Positions 19,501 through 27,657 of a stretch of DNA of 64,000 nt are shown one piece after another (within the stretch, counting starts at the first letter, position 1; each line of letters starts with the position of its first letter). The translations under genes were made by a program, and so were the position numbers. Below the pieces are notes generated by a model that had not been told where the DNA came from, did not search any database, and saw only the letters and a list, made by a program, of their open reading frames with translations. Source of the stretch: a bacterium (lineage in GTDB: Bacteria > Bacteroidota > Bacteroidia > Chitinophagales > Saprospiraceae); NCBI GenBank assembly GCA_024742755.1, contig JANSXW010000008.1, positions 1 through 64,000 of the forward strand, written 5' to 3'.

Positions 19501-20783
19501 GCTTTGGTCCGGTGACGGTCCCTGTGCCTTACGCGCTCAACATCGTTAATGATGATATTGTGCTTTTGCAGAGTGGAGGGCTTGAGGTTTTGCCAGGGGA
19601 GTCCGTTTTGCTTGCCGCGCCTGCCGATTCCACCGCCTATCTGCTGGAAGCTGCGCAGCCGGAAGGGCATCCCGCACCCGAACCGATCCGCCTGTTGGCA
19701 CAGGGGTGCCTGGCAGCCCTTGATACCGGTCTGGTCAGCGCCTTTCCCAACGACAACGGGAATATCTTTGAAGTAGAACAGTGCCGCCCGGTCATAGGGG
19801 CTTATGACCCCAATATTAAGGAAGCCTTTCCGCGTGGGTTTGGCCCCGACCACCTCATCCCGGCAGCACAGGAACTGCAGTACACCATCCACTTTCAGAA
19901 TGTGGGCACGGATATGGCCCGGAACGTGACCATCCGGGACACGCTTTCGCCCGAGCTTGACCTGGGTACTTTCCGGGCAGCGGGCGGTTCGCATGACCAT
20001 CAGTGGTATTTGCTGCCGGGGCGTGTACTCGTTGTTCAGTACCCGGAGATATTGCTGCCCGACAGCACCAGCAATGAGCCGGAAAGCCACGGCTTTTTTG
20101 CCTTCTCCATTCAACCCCGTGCAGGCATTGTACCGGCTGCTGTCATTGAAAACCGCGCGGGCATTTATTTCGATTTCAATCCACCCATCATTACGAATAC
20201 AGTAACCCATCAAATTGAAAAGCCGGTCGTGGCTTCCGTGGTGTATGCGAGCCTTTGCCCCGGAGCGGTTTACCTCGGGCAGGTACTGAACGCAGATACC
20301 ATTCTGGAAGAACGCTTTGTGGCCCCCTTGCGGGATAGCGTCGTTTGGCACCATGTGGATGTATTGACACTGCAGGATACCACAGTGGTGGAAGTCGGGC
20401 TGACAGAGGCCGGCTGGTGGGAAGGGATACTGGTCAACACCGATACGGCGATAACGGAGGTTCACCTCAGCCATGCGGGTTGCGACAGCCTGGTCCGCTA
20501 CGAAATAAGCATCCTCACCAGTCTTTCTAAGTCGATGAAGATCGGCGGGTGGGTTCTGGCGCCCAATCCAGCCCGGAGCTTTTGTACCTTGTCCGGCCCG
20601 GCAACCCCGGCAGCTGTCCGGATACTCGCTGCTCAGGGGCAGTGCCTGCGAACGCTGCCGGCTGTACGTTCCGGCCGGGAGCGCCAATTGTCCCTGCAGG
20701 GCCTGCCTCAGGGCTTTTACTGGGTGGAAGTGCGGCATAAAGCGGGAATTGTCCGGTTGCCGTTGGTGGTGCTCAGGGAGTAG
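16509..20783 (+). CDS. Giant secreted FG-GAP/VCBS repeat protein with T9SS sorting domain
   Basis: This 1424-residue protein has a signal peptide (about 1-30, ending NLHAQ). About eleven FG-GAP/VCBS-type repeats with Ca-binding Dx(D/N)xDG loops follow through residue 750 (DMDGDGDEDVV, DMDQDGDLDVV, DVNGDGWLDVV, DADQDGDTDLI, DLDGDGTPELI). They should fold as a beta-propeller. Later beta-sandwich modules include a DUF11/DUF7619-like domain near 1130-1240 (LQYTIHFQNVGTDMARNVTIRDTLS). The end is a type A T9SS domain (LAPNPARSFCTLSG ... LPQGFYWVEV). It is expected at the cell surface or secreted, perhaps in adhesion or polymer binding. It is monocistronic and divergent from the TPR-like gene. Confidence 0.85.
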   Translation: MKRNIMMVRYTKRALLSLLAGMICWNLHAQLEREHVQVIMDRFDLLAVKTGDMDGDGDEDVVATCKGWDGHIAIFENLDGQGHLAWPRLYGDSAWANNRNFQGEFELADMDQDGDLDVVDAYRARETVPYWANDGLGHLLPGGNEPYDYGPVKPYERFKVGDVNGDGWLDVVIGLDADLVWLNLSAGNGQAFSFELAYNDVVHHPSLVDMELADVDQDGDLDILMLENYHTSESTELALHVLEWTGNEYSSMYRSFLEFEPDKFAWFDCDLSAVDVTGNGFPDAVYSHTGNGAYGRAYTNFLQLAPWGEAQIFWQSGETSGMTAHTVADADQDGDTDLIAFQQNLGYVWMERLPNGQLGFTNNLIDGTPTGVKLVSADLNGDGIAGLLTYGDDNDLVSGSVPIGWRAGPLNSPAPPVLLNRSTSYLRDLLPWDWDADGQTDLLFCDDTGIAWLRNEGAGQNFGTPVSLWDAPAELDYFEFAALDGDGLPDGVGTASTGIASWLPVIWNSSTGDTLSFPGFELRQGHHFDVADADGDGDQDIVLLTRESGVVLLWNEWGNGGSLTPQVAIPGQFGAAYAYSGILMDDLDQDGDADLVLRLNDGTFFALQQDVNGQFSDLQEIEGMFGVDYLFAGDYDLDGRQDLRGRYVIQGIQGVLGMVSYDTVQQAFTPALERGYVGNTYIVAEERLNTDSLPDYVTGDGFSFNVGVTGFVSTPFLPSPFEYHLPPALYQNARRADLDGDGTPELITGSQEIMVYQPVFSSQQLVQGQLVWDTTLNCTFNTDSPGLPDGQLLLEGQDGTQQVLTPTATGYYAGYLPDDTTAYTLAPVLPNDYWQACPPDTVLQGPGPHTVNFAVSPTVSCPLMELDMALSPVRQCFNSNVMLHYNNAGTVSADSVVIQLFFDNRMTPVSASVPWSMQTDTSLTFNLGAVEVEAGGEIMVQMEPDCAQLILGEVLCYQARISPDTLCAPGLTDWEGGNLRGSYRCEQDSLKWEIENTGFGPVTVPVPYALNIVNDDIVLLQSGGLEVLPGESVLLAAPADSTAYLLEAAQPEGHPAPEPIRLLAQGCLAALDTGLVSAFPNDNGNIFEVEQCRPVIGAYDPNIKEAFPRGFGPDHLIPAAQELQYTIHFQNVGTDMARNVTIRDTLSPELDLGTFRAAGGSHDHQWYLLPGRVLVVQYPEILLPDSTSNEPESHGFFAFSIQPRAGIVPAAVIENRAGIYFDFNPPIITNTVTHQIEKPVVASVVYASLCPGAVYLGQVLNADTILEERFVAPLRDSVVWHHVDVLTLQDTTVVEVGLTEAGWWEGILVNTDTAITEVHLSHAGCDSLVRYEISILTSLSKSMKIGGWVLAPNPARSFCTLSGPATPAAVRILAAQGQCLRTLPAVRSGRERQLSLQGLPQGFYWVEVRHKAGIVRLPLVVLRE

Positions 20784-20809
20784 CAGGGCGCATAGTTTAC
20801 GAATCTTCC

Positions 20810-20817
20810 TATTTTTG
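20810..20817 (+). promoter_or_regulatory. -7 promoter element for the SDR gene
   Basis: TATTTTTG at 20810-20817 matches TAnnTTTG and lies 51 nt before the preferred ATG at 20869. It lies inside the longest open frame, so it argues against starts upstream of it. No clear TTTG -33 box is visible. Confidence 0.45.
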
Positions 20818-20868
20818 GCAGCACAACAAGCTATCTTGCAAGTTGAGGTTGTCAGAAAAGGAACATTG

Positions 20869-21678
20869 ATGGATTGGAATAACAAAGTCGTTCTCATCAC
20901 CGGATCGAGTATAGGAATTGGCCGGGAGCTGGCCGCGCAATTACTGGACAAAGGCGCCCGTGTGGTGCTCAACGCCCGTAATGCCGGCCGCCTTTCGCAA
21001 ACGCTGCAGGCTTTTCAGGAGCAGGGTTATCAGGGAATTGCAGCTGTGCCGGGGGATGTTTCCAAACCAGCGGACTGTGCCCGGTTGGTGGAAGCGGCCC
21101 AACAGCATTTCGGGCGGCTCGATGTTGTGGTCAATAACGCAGGCATTTCTGCGGAAGGCGATGTAGGGGAGCTGTCCCCGGAGGTCTTCCGAAAGGTAAC
21201 GGAAGTCAACTACCTGGGCAGTGTGTATGTGACACAACAGGCTTTGCCATACCTCCGGCAAAACCGGGGCACCGTGTTTTTTGTATCTAGTATTGCAGCC
21301 TTCCGTGGCCTTCCGGGGCATGCGGTGTACAGTGCTTCCAAAGTGGCGCTCAAGACCTTGTCTGAAGCCCTTAGGGTGGAAGAGGAGCGGCACGGTGTGC
21401 ATGTGGGCATTGCTTTCGTCGGATTTACTGAAAACGACCCTCAGAAAGCCATTTACGATAAAGACGGCGTGCTGATACCACAACCGGCCCGCGACTTCGT
21501 CCGGCAGGAACCCGTCGGGGGGGTTGCTGCCCGCATCATCCGTATGATTGAAAGGCGTGAGGCCAGGCGCATTTTCACCCTGTTGGGAAAGCTGAATGGT
21601 TTTGCCAATCTTTTTATGCCAGCGGTGGCGGGGCGGATTCTGCGCCGTTCTTACCATCAGCGGAAGATGGGGGGCTAA
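20869..21678 (+). CDS. Short-chain dehydrogenase/reductase
   Basis: This 269-residue classical SDR has the cofactor motif TGSSIGIGR (about residues 11-19), NNAG near 85-90, and the catalytic YSASK pair with an upstream SS. It would catalyse NAD(P)-dependent oxidoreduction of an unknown substrate. The frame is open for 40 codons further upstream, into the end of the preceding gene. I chose ATG 20869 (MDWNNKVVLITG) because the Rossmann fold begins there and a -7 element lies between. The C-terminus is basic with a hydrophobic stretch (LNGFANLFMPAVAGRIL), which may associate with the membrane. Confidence 0.85.
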   Translation: MDWNNKVVLITGSSIGIGRELAAQLLDKGARVVLNARNAGRLSQTLQAFQEQGYQGIAAVPGDVSKPADCARLVEAAQQHFGRLDVVVNNAGISAEGDVGELSPEVFRKVTEVNYLGSVYVTQQALPYLRQNRGTVFFVSSIAAFRGLPGHAVYSASKVALKTLSEALRVEEERHGVHVGIAFVGFTENDPQKAIYDKDGVLIPQPARDFVRQEPVGGVAARIIRMIERREARRIFTLLGKLNGFANLFMPAVAGRILRRSYHQRKMGG

Positions 21679-21739
21679 GCTTCATGGCCTGTTCCCGGTT
21701 CCGGAGCGTTAAAGTAAGAATGGTTACTCCCGAAAACTG

Positions 21740-21747
21740 TATTTTTG
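21740..21747 (+). promoter_or_regulatory. -7 promoter element for the hybrid sensor gene
   Basis: TATTTTTG (21740-21747), followed by C, matches the -7 consensus exactly. It ends only 4 nt before the first in-frame ATG (21752). Transcription would start at or after that ATG, which favours the start at 21800. Confidence 0.5.
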
Positions 21748-21799
21748 CCCTATGTGTGCAGAGAAACAGAACCAATCATTGCTAACAAACGCCTTCCTA

Positions 21800-24535
21800 A
21801 TGAAAGTTCTGGTTGTCCTTGCCGCCTGTGTAGCCTTCAGTCAGCAATTGGTTGCACAGGATATCCCTGCCATTCGACTGGAAAGTGTGGTGGAAGCTGA
21901 GGTGGAGTTGCAGGATAGCCTGTATAGCTTCTTCAATGCGTTGGAAGCGGTGGCATCGCTGCAGCCTTATTTGGACAGCGGACAGGATGTAACGGCTGAT
22001 GGTGCCTGGTCTGCTATCCGGTTGTTCAATGCCACAGATCATACACTGCGTGGGGCTTTAAGTTTTTGCATGTATGCCGATGCGGTTCGCCTCTTTGTCC
22101 TACAGGACAGCAGCCTGATTGACGAGCAGTTCAGCAGCCGTTACACAACCGACAGGAGTGGCAGCCTGCCTTCCAACTATCAGTATCTGTGGCTTAATAT
22201 CGGCCCCGGAGCGGCTCAAACCCTCTTCTTTCAAACCTATTTTCACGAAGATACGCCGGAGGGCCATTACCGTCACCTGTTCATTTATCCGGTATTGCCA
22301 ACCGTGAATAGATTGATCAACCGGCTTTCCTGGCAGGCTTTCTATTCTGGCTTGCTGGTGTTGCTTGCGATTTTGGGCGGACTGATGGCATGGATTTTCC
22401 GGGAACGGGTGTTTTTGTTTTATGCCGGGATGATGCTGAGTGCGGCCCTTTACTTTGCTGACCGGTACGGTCTTCTTGGGTTGTTGGGGCAATTTCCGAA
22501 GCCTACCGATCCTTTACCTACGTTGGTCTATGCGCTTTCCGGGATCGTAGTTTTCACGGGCCTGTTTGTGGCTGATTTTATTCAAATGCGGGAGCAAATG
22601 CCCCGGTATTATAAGGTGTACGCCTGGTTTTCCGGATGGACGGCGGTATCCCCTTACCTGCTTGTGTGGATACTCAACGGTTTACAGATGGCCAGGCAGA
22701 TTACCGATACCTGCCTGGGGTTGTGGGCGCTGCTCTGCATCTGGCCGATTGCCCGTTTGGCATGGAAGGGGCAAAGCCCTGCCCGCACTTTGGTTTGGCC
22801 TTTTGGGATATTGTTTGCGGGAGGCATTCTGTTCTTACTGGGCAATTCGGATATACTGCCGGGCAGTTTTGGGCTGCGGTACAGTTTTCAGATTGGGCTG
22901 TTGCTCTTCTCGGGATTATTGTTCTTTACCTTGTTTGAACGCGTTACGGCCCTGCGCAAAAAGAAAGAACAGTTTGAGGAGCTCAACGCTCTGAAAACCC
23001 GGTTTTTCACCAATCTTTCCCACGAGTTCCGCACACCGCTTACCCTCATGATGGGCCCTTTGCAGCAGTTGCTGGAAGGACAGCCGGAGCCAAAAGAGCG
23101 GCAGTTGCTGGAGATCGCTTTCCGCAATGCCAACAATCAGCTGCATCTGGTGAACGAACTCCTGGAATTATCCAGGCTGGAAGCTGGAAAAATGTCATTG
23201 CGTGCCAGCCAACAGGATGTGGTGCCCCTGGTGCGCAGCCTGGTCTTCGCTTTTGAGTCTTTGGCGCAGGACCGGCAAATCCATCTCTCCTTCAGCAGCG
23301 AAGCGCCTTCCATTCATCTATACTATGAAGCCGGTAAACTGGAAAAGGTGGTGAACAACCTACTCTCCAATGCGCTGAAATTCACGCCTACCGGGGGCCG
23401 TGTGACGGTAAGCCTGGAGCAGGCAGGTCAGGAGTTATGCATCAGCGTGGCGGATACCGGGCCCGGCATACCACAGTTGCAGCAGGATAAAGTCTTCGAC
23501 CGGTTTTTTCAGGTGTCGGCCTCCCCTGAGGTGGGCACCGGTGTGGGCCTGGCACTCAGCCGGGAGCTTGTCCGTTTGCATCATGGCCGCATTGAGCTGG
23601 AAAGCCGGGAAGGGGAGGGGGCGGTTTTCCGGGTTTTCCTGCCGTTGGGAAGCAGGCATTTGCGGGCAGAAGAGCGGGTGGAAATTCCCGTGCAGTCGGG
23701 CACTGCATTTGCGGCACCGTTACCGGCAAGGGAAAAGGCGCACAATCCAAGCGTTCCCACCTCCTCCCAAACGGAGGCTACTGTGCTGTTGATCGAGGAC
23801 AACGATGAAGTCCGGGCGTTTATCCGGCAGCGCCTGGACAAGGCCTTTAAGATCCTAGAAGCCAACGATGGGCAATCCGGCATTGAAAAAGCCCGGGAGC
23901 ACATGCCCGACCTCATCGTGAGCGATGTGATGATGCCCCGCAAAAATGGTTACGAGGTGTGCGCTGCCCTCAGGAGCGATGTGCGTACCAGCCATATCCC
24001 GGTCATCCTGCTGACCGCCAAAGCCGAGCAGGAGGAGAAACTACAGGGCCTGCGCACTGGTGCGGATGACTACCTGGCCAAGCCCTTTGATGCCGAGGAA
24101 CTGCGGGTGCGGATTCACAACCTCATCCAACTTCGGCAACAGCTACGGCAGCGCTTCGCCGCCGCAGTGGAACTAAAGCCGGAGGAAGTCGCCGTCAATT
24201 CCATCGATCAGGATTTTCTGGAGAATGCGCTGGGCATTGTGGAAAGCCGAATGGATGATGAGCAGTTCAGCGTGGAAGTCCTTGCCCGGGAAATTGGCAT
24301 GAGCCGGCCTCAGCTCAACCGGAAACTTCGCGCACTGGTCAATCAGTCGACCAATCAATTCATTCAGTCCATCCGCCTGCAGCGCGCCGCCGACTTGCTC
24401 CGGAAGCAGAGCGGGACGGTAGCTGAAATTGCCTTCCAAACCGGCTTCAGCAGCACGGCCTACTTCATCAAATGCTTCAAAGATAAATACGGGGAAACGC
24501 CCGGCAGTTTTTCGAAAAATTCGCCCAAAAGCTAG
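21800..24535 (+). CDS. Hybrid two-component sensor-regulator (7TM-DISM, HisKA, HATPase, REC, AraC HTH)
   Basis: A single 911-residue protein holds a whole signalling pathway. After a signal peptide (MKVLVVLAACVAFSQQLVAQ) come a periplasmic 7TMR-DISM-like domain (to about 165), seven hydrophobic helices (about 170-385), and HisKA with the phospho-accepting His in NLSHEFRTPLTLM. HATPase_c follows (NNLLSNALKFTP, DTGPGIPQ, GTGVGLALSR), then a receiver domain (IEDNDEVR, phospho-acceptor Asp in LIVSDVMMPRKNG) and an AraC-type HTH (AREIGMSRPQLNRKLRAL ... AEIAFQTGFSSTAYFIKCFK). It should sense an extracellular cue and bind DNA from the membrane. The frame is also open from ATG 21752, but promoter position and signal peptide favour 21800. 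A candidate binding site lies just downstream (24558-24590). Confidence 0.9.
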   Translation: MKVLVVLAACVAFSQQLVAQDIPAIRLESVVEAEVELQDSLYSFFNALEAVASLQPYLDSGQDVTADGAWSAIRLFNATDHTLRGALSFCMYADAVRLFVLQDSSLIDEQFSSRYTTDRSGSLPSNYQYLWLNIGPGAAQTLFFQTYFHEDTPEGHYRHLFIYPVLPTVNRLINRLSWQAFYSGLLVLLAILGGLMAWIFRERVFLFYAGMMLSAALYFADRYGLLGLLGQFPKPTDPLPTLVYALSGIVVFTGLFVADFIQMREQMPRYYKVYAWFSGWTAVSPYLLVWILNGLQMARQITDTCLGLWALLCIWPIARLAWKGQSPARTLVWPFGILFAGGILFLLGNSDILPGSFGLRYSFQIGLLLFSGLLFFTLFERVTALRKKKEQFEELNALKTRFFTNLSHEFRTPLTLMMGPLQQLLEGQPEPKERQLLEIAFRNANNQLHLVNELLELSRLEAGKMSLRASQQDVVPLVRSLVFAFESLAQDRQIHLSFSSEAPSIHLYYEAGKLEKVVNNLLSNALKFTPTGGRVTVSLEQAGQELCISVADTGPGIPQLQQDKVFDRFFQVSASPEVGTGVGLALSRELVRLHHGRIELESREGEGAVFRVFLPLGSRHLRAEERVEIPVQSGTAFAAPLPAREKAHNPSVPTSSQTEATVLLIEDNDEVRAFIRQRLDKAFKILEANDGQSGIEKAREHMPDLIVSDVMMPRKNGYEVCAALRSDVRTSHIPVILLTAKAEQEEKLQGLRTGADDYLAKPFDAEELRVRIHNLIQLRQQLRQRFAAAVELKPEEVAVNSIDQDFLENALGIVESRMDDEQFSVEVLAREIGMSRPQLNRKLRALVNQSTNQFIQSIRLQRAADLLRKQSGTVAEIAFQTGFSSTAYFIKCFKDKYGETPGSFSKNSPKS

Positions 24536-24557
24536 TATTCATAAAGGTTTGATCGAA

Positions 24558-24590
24558 ATTTTATACCCTATGATCCGATTTTGATACCCT
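24558..24590. promoter_or_regulatory. Direct repeat ATTTT(g)ATACCCT with 21-bp period, candidate AraC-type operator
   Basis: ATTTTATACCCT (24558-24569) recurs as ATTTTGATACCCT (24578-24590), and the shared ATACCCT cores are 21 bp apart. Two helical turns between direct half-sites is the classical layout for AraC-family dimers. The site lies 22 nt after the gene for an AraC-type regulator and about 170 nt before a T9SS protein gene. The rest of 24536-24761 shows nothing else. Confidence 0.45.
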
Positions 24591-24761
24591 TTCTGCCGCC
24601 CTTTGGCCCACCTTTGTACCATCCGGTTTTTGATTTTGGTAGCTACCTCCTTTTTTGCCCCAGTCGTTTTCCGGGGCCGCACAAAATGACCAATTTTTCA
24701 TTCAAAGCGGGAGCAGCATAAGTTGCAAATGCAATGGCCTCCCCACCAAAAAAAATGATCG

Positions 24762-25949
24762 ATGAGACTAATTATTACAACTGTTGCGCTATTGTTTTCC
24801 AGTGTTTTGGCACATGCCCAGATTACTATCGAACGGCAAGACTTTACCCTGGAGCCTGGTATTCAAACGAAAGGCTGGTACCTGGACCATGCCGGTGCTT
24901 CTGCACCAGAGGTGGGCGAAGGCGCAGTTTGGGATTTCAGTAGCCTTACCCTTGATGGGAGCTTTACAGCAGACTATGAAGTGCCTTCGAGCCCGCTATT
25001 CCCCGAGGCTAATATCACGGAGCCTTCATTCGCCACTTTATTAGGTGGGCTTGGTATCCAAAACAGCTTCAATTACAATTCCATTGATGATAGTGGTTAT
25101 GGCAGTTGGGGGAGTATAGGAGAAGAGGTTAGCGTTCCGTTGGGCCCTGTGACGGGTATGGATGCGGACAACCTGACCATTCTTGAATTGGTGATTCAAT
25201 TCGATCAGCGCAGGACCCTCCTCCCGTTTCCGCTGAATTACGGAGATGCATGGACGCATAACGCCACCTATAATGTAGATTTTTTGGTAACTGTGGCAGG
25301 CTTCGGCCTGCAGGGGGTGCCTGCCGGGCAGACCATACAGGACAGTGTCAGCTATGAGGTCGCCGGATATGGCACCGTTATTCTGCCTAATCCGCAAGGC
25401 GCTGACCAGGAACCCGTCAGCATAGAAGGATTGCTGATCAAACGGGACCGGATCACAACCAATAACTACACCCTGGCTGGTCAGCCTGCGCCCCAACTGA
25501 TGCTTGATGCATTTGGGCTCGAACAGGGGGAAATCCAATTCAACACCCGTTATTTCGTTTATGCCAAGGGCCTGCCCCGCAGCGCCGCCAATATCGCGGT
25601 GAATGGCAATGGCGAAATCACTTCCTTCACGATCTCAGATGACATCACCCAGTTGATCAGTTCTACCTCACAGCCGACAGCGGAACCACTGCAGGCAAAG
25701 GCCTTCCCCAATCCGGTCGTTGCCGGGGGCGCGCTTTCCGTAGAGTTGCCCGCCACCATCCAAAATGGCACGCTGCAGCTTTTGGATGCCTTGGGCCGTC
25801 AGGCCGCCACCTGGCCCGTAAGCGGTCTGCAGGGGCAAATTGTACCTTGCAATCTTCCTGCGCACCTGCAGGCCGGGCTGTACGTATACCGCATAATGGA
25901 AAATAACAAGGAAGTAAGGGGAATCGGGAAGCTGAACATCGTACGATAG
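24762..25949 (+). CDS. Secreted protein with T9SS type A sorting domain
   Basis: This 395-residue protein has a signal peptide (about 1-20, ending LAHAQ), a beta-rich region of unknown fold (about 21-315) and a T9SS domain (AFPNPVVAGGALSVELP ... LQAGLYVYRIMENNKEV). The middle resembles other Saprospiria exported proteins in its WDFSSL and alternating-strand pattern, but I recognise no catalytic motif. It follows the hybrid regulator gene and its candidate operator, so it may be the regulated target. A strong terminator follows. Confidence 0.75.
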   Translation: MRLIITTVALLFSSVLAHAQITIERQDFTLEPGIQTKGWYLDHAGASAPEVGEGAVWDFSSLTLDGSFTADYEVPSSPLFPEANITEPSFATLLGGLGIQNSFNYNSIDDSGYGSWGSIGEEVSVPLGPVTGMDADNLTILELVIQFDQRRTLLPFPLNYGDAWTHNATYNVDFLVTVAGFGLQGVPAGQTIQDSVSYEVAGYGTVILPNPQGADQEPVSIEGLLIKRDRITTNNYTLAGQPAPQLMLDAFGLEQGEIQFNTRYFVYAKGLPRSAANIAVNGNGEITSFTISDDITQLISSTSQPTAEPLQAKAFPNPVVAGGALSVELPATIQNGTLQLLDALGRQAATWPVSGLQGQIVPCNLPAHLQAGLYVYRIMENNKEVRGIGKLNIVR

Positions 25950-25977
25950 ATTAAGTAGGCTTCCGGAAATGTTAAGG

Positions 25978-26014
25978 CTGCCTCATCCCGTTTGGGGTGG
26001 GGCAGTGCTTTTTT
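25978..26014 (+). terminator. Intrinsic terminator
   Basis: A 12-bp stem with two G-U pairs (CTGCCTCATCCC, 25978-25989, with 25994-26005) closes a GTTT loop. It is followed by TGC and six T residues. It ends the T9SS gene at 25949. Confidence 0.75.
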
Positions 26015-26180
26015 AGCATAGCCTTTTCCTGTTTCAATGCCACAGATCGACAAGCGGAACAGGTATCTTATAATTTTATTCCTTTTATTGGAGATGCTAA
26101 CATGGCATATCTATTGGTAGCAGAAGTTTTTTTACGAAGGCACTCAGTCGTGGTTTTTCGAGTTTTATCCAGCTGTTTTA

Positions 26181-26377
26181 AAACACATAGGGAGATAGGG
26201 TCGCATAGCGGGTTTTGAAACACATAGGCACATAGGGTCACATAGCGGGTTTTTTGAAACACATAGGGAGATAGGGTCGCATAGCGGGTTTTGAAACACA
26301 TAGGCACATAGGGTCACATAGCGGGGGTGTAGCGGGTTTTTTGAAACACATAGGGAGATAGGGTCGCATAGCGGGTG
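26181..26377. repeat. Left tandem-repeat array, 37/39-bp units
   Basis: Five copies start at 26181, 26218, 26257, 26294 and 26344. Two alternating variants (A: AAACACATAGGGAGATAGGG; B: AAACACATAGGCACATAGGG), each ending near CATAGCGGG, make a 76-bp higher-order unit. Within each unit the heptamer (C/G)ATAGGG is itself repeated. No gene is supportable between 26015 and 26486 apart from this array. Confidence 0.85.
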
Positions 26378-26486
26378 CCAACTGCGTATGCAGGTCTTGT
26401 AAAGGAAGATTCAGCAGGATGTATAGCACGCAGTGAAGATAGAGTCGAATGAAAAATACGGATTCATTAACCATAAATCTGAGATT

Positions 26487-26909
26487 ATGAAAAAGCAATT
26501 GACCAAAGACTATCTCAATAAGTTGACTTATGAGGTGATCGGAGCAGCTATCGAAGTGCATCGGGAAATTGGGCCGGGCTTACTGGAAAGTGTTTATGAG
26601 GCGTGTATGGTGCATGAGCTGGAACTAAGAGGTATTCAGGTGACTCAGCAACAGCAGGTTCCTGTGAACTATAAGGGTAAAATTGTGAAGGCGGATTTAA
26701 GGTGCGATCTGCTCGTGGAAGATTGCCTGGTGGTTGAGCTTAAGGCAGTATTGGAAATGCTGCCTATATTCGAGGCTCAGGTGATGACCTATAGCAGGCT
26801 GCTTAAAGTGCCTAAGGCATTGCTCATTAATTTCACTTGTGAGAACATAGTCCGTCAGGGGCAGAAGACTTTTGTGAATGAATACTTTAGATTGTTGCCG
26901 GAGGAGTGA
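26487..26909 (+). CDS. GxxExxY family protein (PD-(D/E)xK nuclease-like)
   Basis: This 140-residue protein carries the family's naming motif at residues 31-37 (GLLESVY). It also has a PD-(D/E)xK-like core, D74 followed by E84-L-K86 (CDLLVEDCLVVELKAV), suggesting a nuclease fold. The family is widespread in Bacteroidota and its function is unknown. I use ATG 26487 (MKKQLTKDYLNKL), which matches the usual N-terminus; an in-frame GTG at 26433 would add 18 residues. The gene is bracketed by tandem repeats that share the CACATAGGG core, in direct orientation on both sides and then inverted on the right. No partner gene is visible. Confidence 0.8.
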   Translation: MKKQLTKDYLNKLTYEVIGAAIEVHREIGPGLLESVYEACMVHELELRGIQVTQQQQVPVNYKGKIVKADLRCDLLVEDCLVVELKAVLEMLPIFEAQVMTYSRLLKVPKALLINFTCENIVRQGQKTFVNEYFRLLPEE

Positions 26910-26943
26910 AGTTACGGAGGTGAAAACATGTAGTGTTGGGTTA

Positions 26944-27019
26944 TGGAAACACATAGCCAGATAGGGTACGTAGTGTGGCGTTATGGAAACATATGAGGCA
27001 CATAGGGTCACATATCGGG
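26944..27019. repeat. Degenerate repeat units right of the GxxExxY gene, same orientation as the left array
   Basis: Two diverged copies (starting near 26947 and 26987) keep GGAAACACATAG, GATAGGG and CACATAGGGTCACATA. They read in the same direction as the 26181-26377 array, so similar units flank the gene on both sides. Confidence 0.65.
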
Positions 27020-27023
27020 CAGG

Positions 27024-27430
27024 AACAGCAAATCCTATGTGCCCTATGTCCCTATGTGTTTAGCAAAGCGGCGCAGGCGCAAAAAGCATGATCTACAGAT
27101 AGATGAAAGCGTTATAGAAACCCATAAGAGACTTAGAACGAACAGCAAATCCTATGTGCCCTATGTGCCTATGTGTTTAGCACAACGGCGCAGGCGCAAA
27201 AAGCATGATCTACAGATAGATGAAAGCGTTATAGAAACCCATAAGAGACTTAGAACGAACAGCAAATCCTATGTGCCCTATGTGCCTATGTGTTTAGCAC
27301 AACGGCGCAGCCCGCAAAAAGCATGATCTACAGATAGATGAAAGTGTTATGGCATCCCATAAGAGACTTAGAACGAACAGCAAAGCCTATGTACCCTATG
27401 TGCCTATGTGTTTAGCAAAGCGGCGCAGCC
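27024..27430. repeat. Right tandem-repeat array, 117/118-bp units in inverted orientation
   Basis: Copies start at 27024, 27141, 27258 and 27376 (periods 117, 117 and 118); the last is partial. Each contains CCTATGTGCCCTATGTG and CCTATGTGTTTAGC, the reverse complement of the left-array core. This is followed by a GCGGCGCAGGCGC stretch and a roughly 60-bp segment with GATCTACAGATAGATGAAAG. A 95-codon frame runs through it only because 117 is a multiple of three. Region 27431-27657 beyond it shows no gene I can support. Confidence 0.85.
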
Positions 27431-27657
27431 GCAAACCGCGCAGCCATCATTAATGTCCTCGCGAATACCCAGCTCAGGGAGTTCTTGGTCGGTGGCAGGC
27501 AGCTTGGCAAAATCAGTTATGGTGCGTATGTGGAATGCAGTTTGGAAAATAGCGCTTTGAACGGAAAAATGCAATGTTGGGCAGTTGATCTTCGCTTCAA
27601 GTCAAGTGGCAACTTTGGCCCCGATAGTTATACGGGAGCTACCTGCCGGGCGGGCCG

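Noticed and set aside
18360-20972. 870-codon antisense frame under the FG-GAP gene
   Set aside because: The plus strand has clear VCBS repeats, DUF7619-like and T9SS domains. The antisense product has no domain and reflects GC-rich codon positions.
27039-27326. 95-codon open frame through the 117-bp repeats, encoding a 39-residue repeat
   Set aside because: It stays open only because the repeat length is a multiple of three. The last repeat (118 bp) breaks the phase, and composition (RRRRKK, YVPYVPMCL) looks like translated non-coding repeat.
26181-27430. CRISPR array
   Set aside because: Units are directly adjacent and degenerate, with no equal-length unique spacers and no cas genes.
27431-27657. 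Minus-strand open stretch of about 65 codons (TDFAKLPATDQELPELG)
   Set aside because: Protein-like, but it has no start codon, is preceded by a stop and matches no family I recognise. Perhaps a relic; not supportable as a feature.
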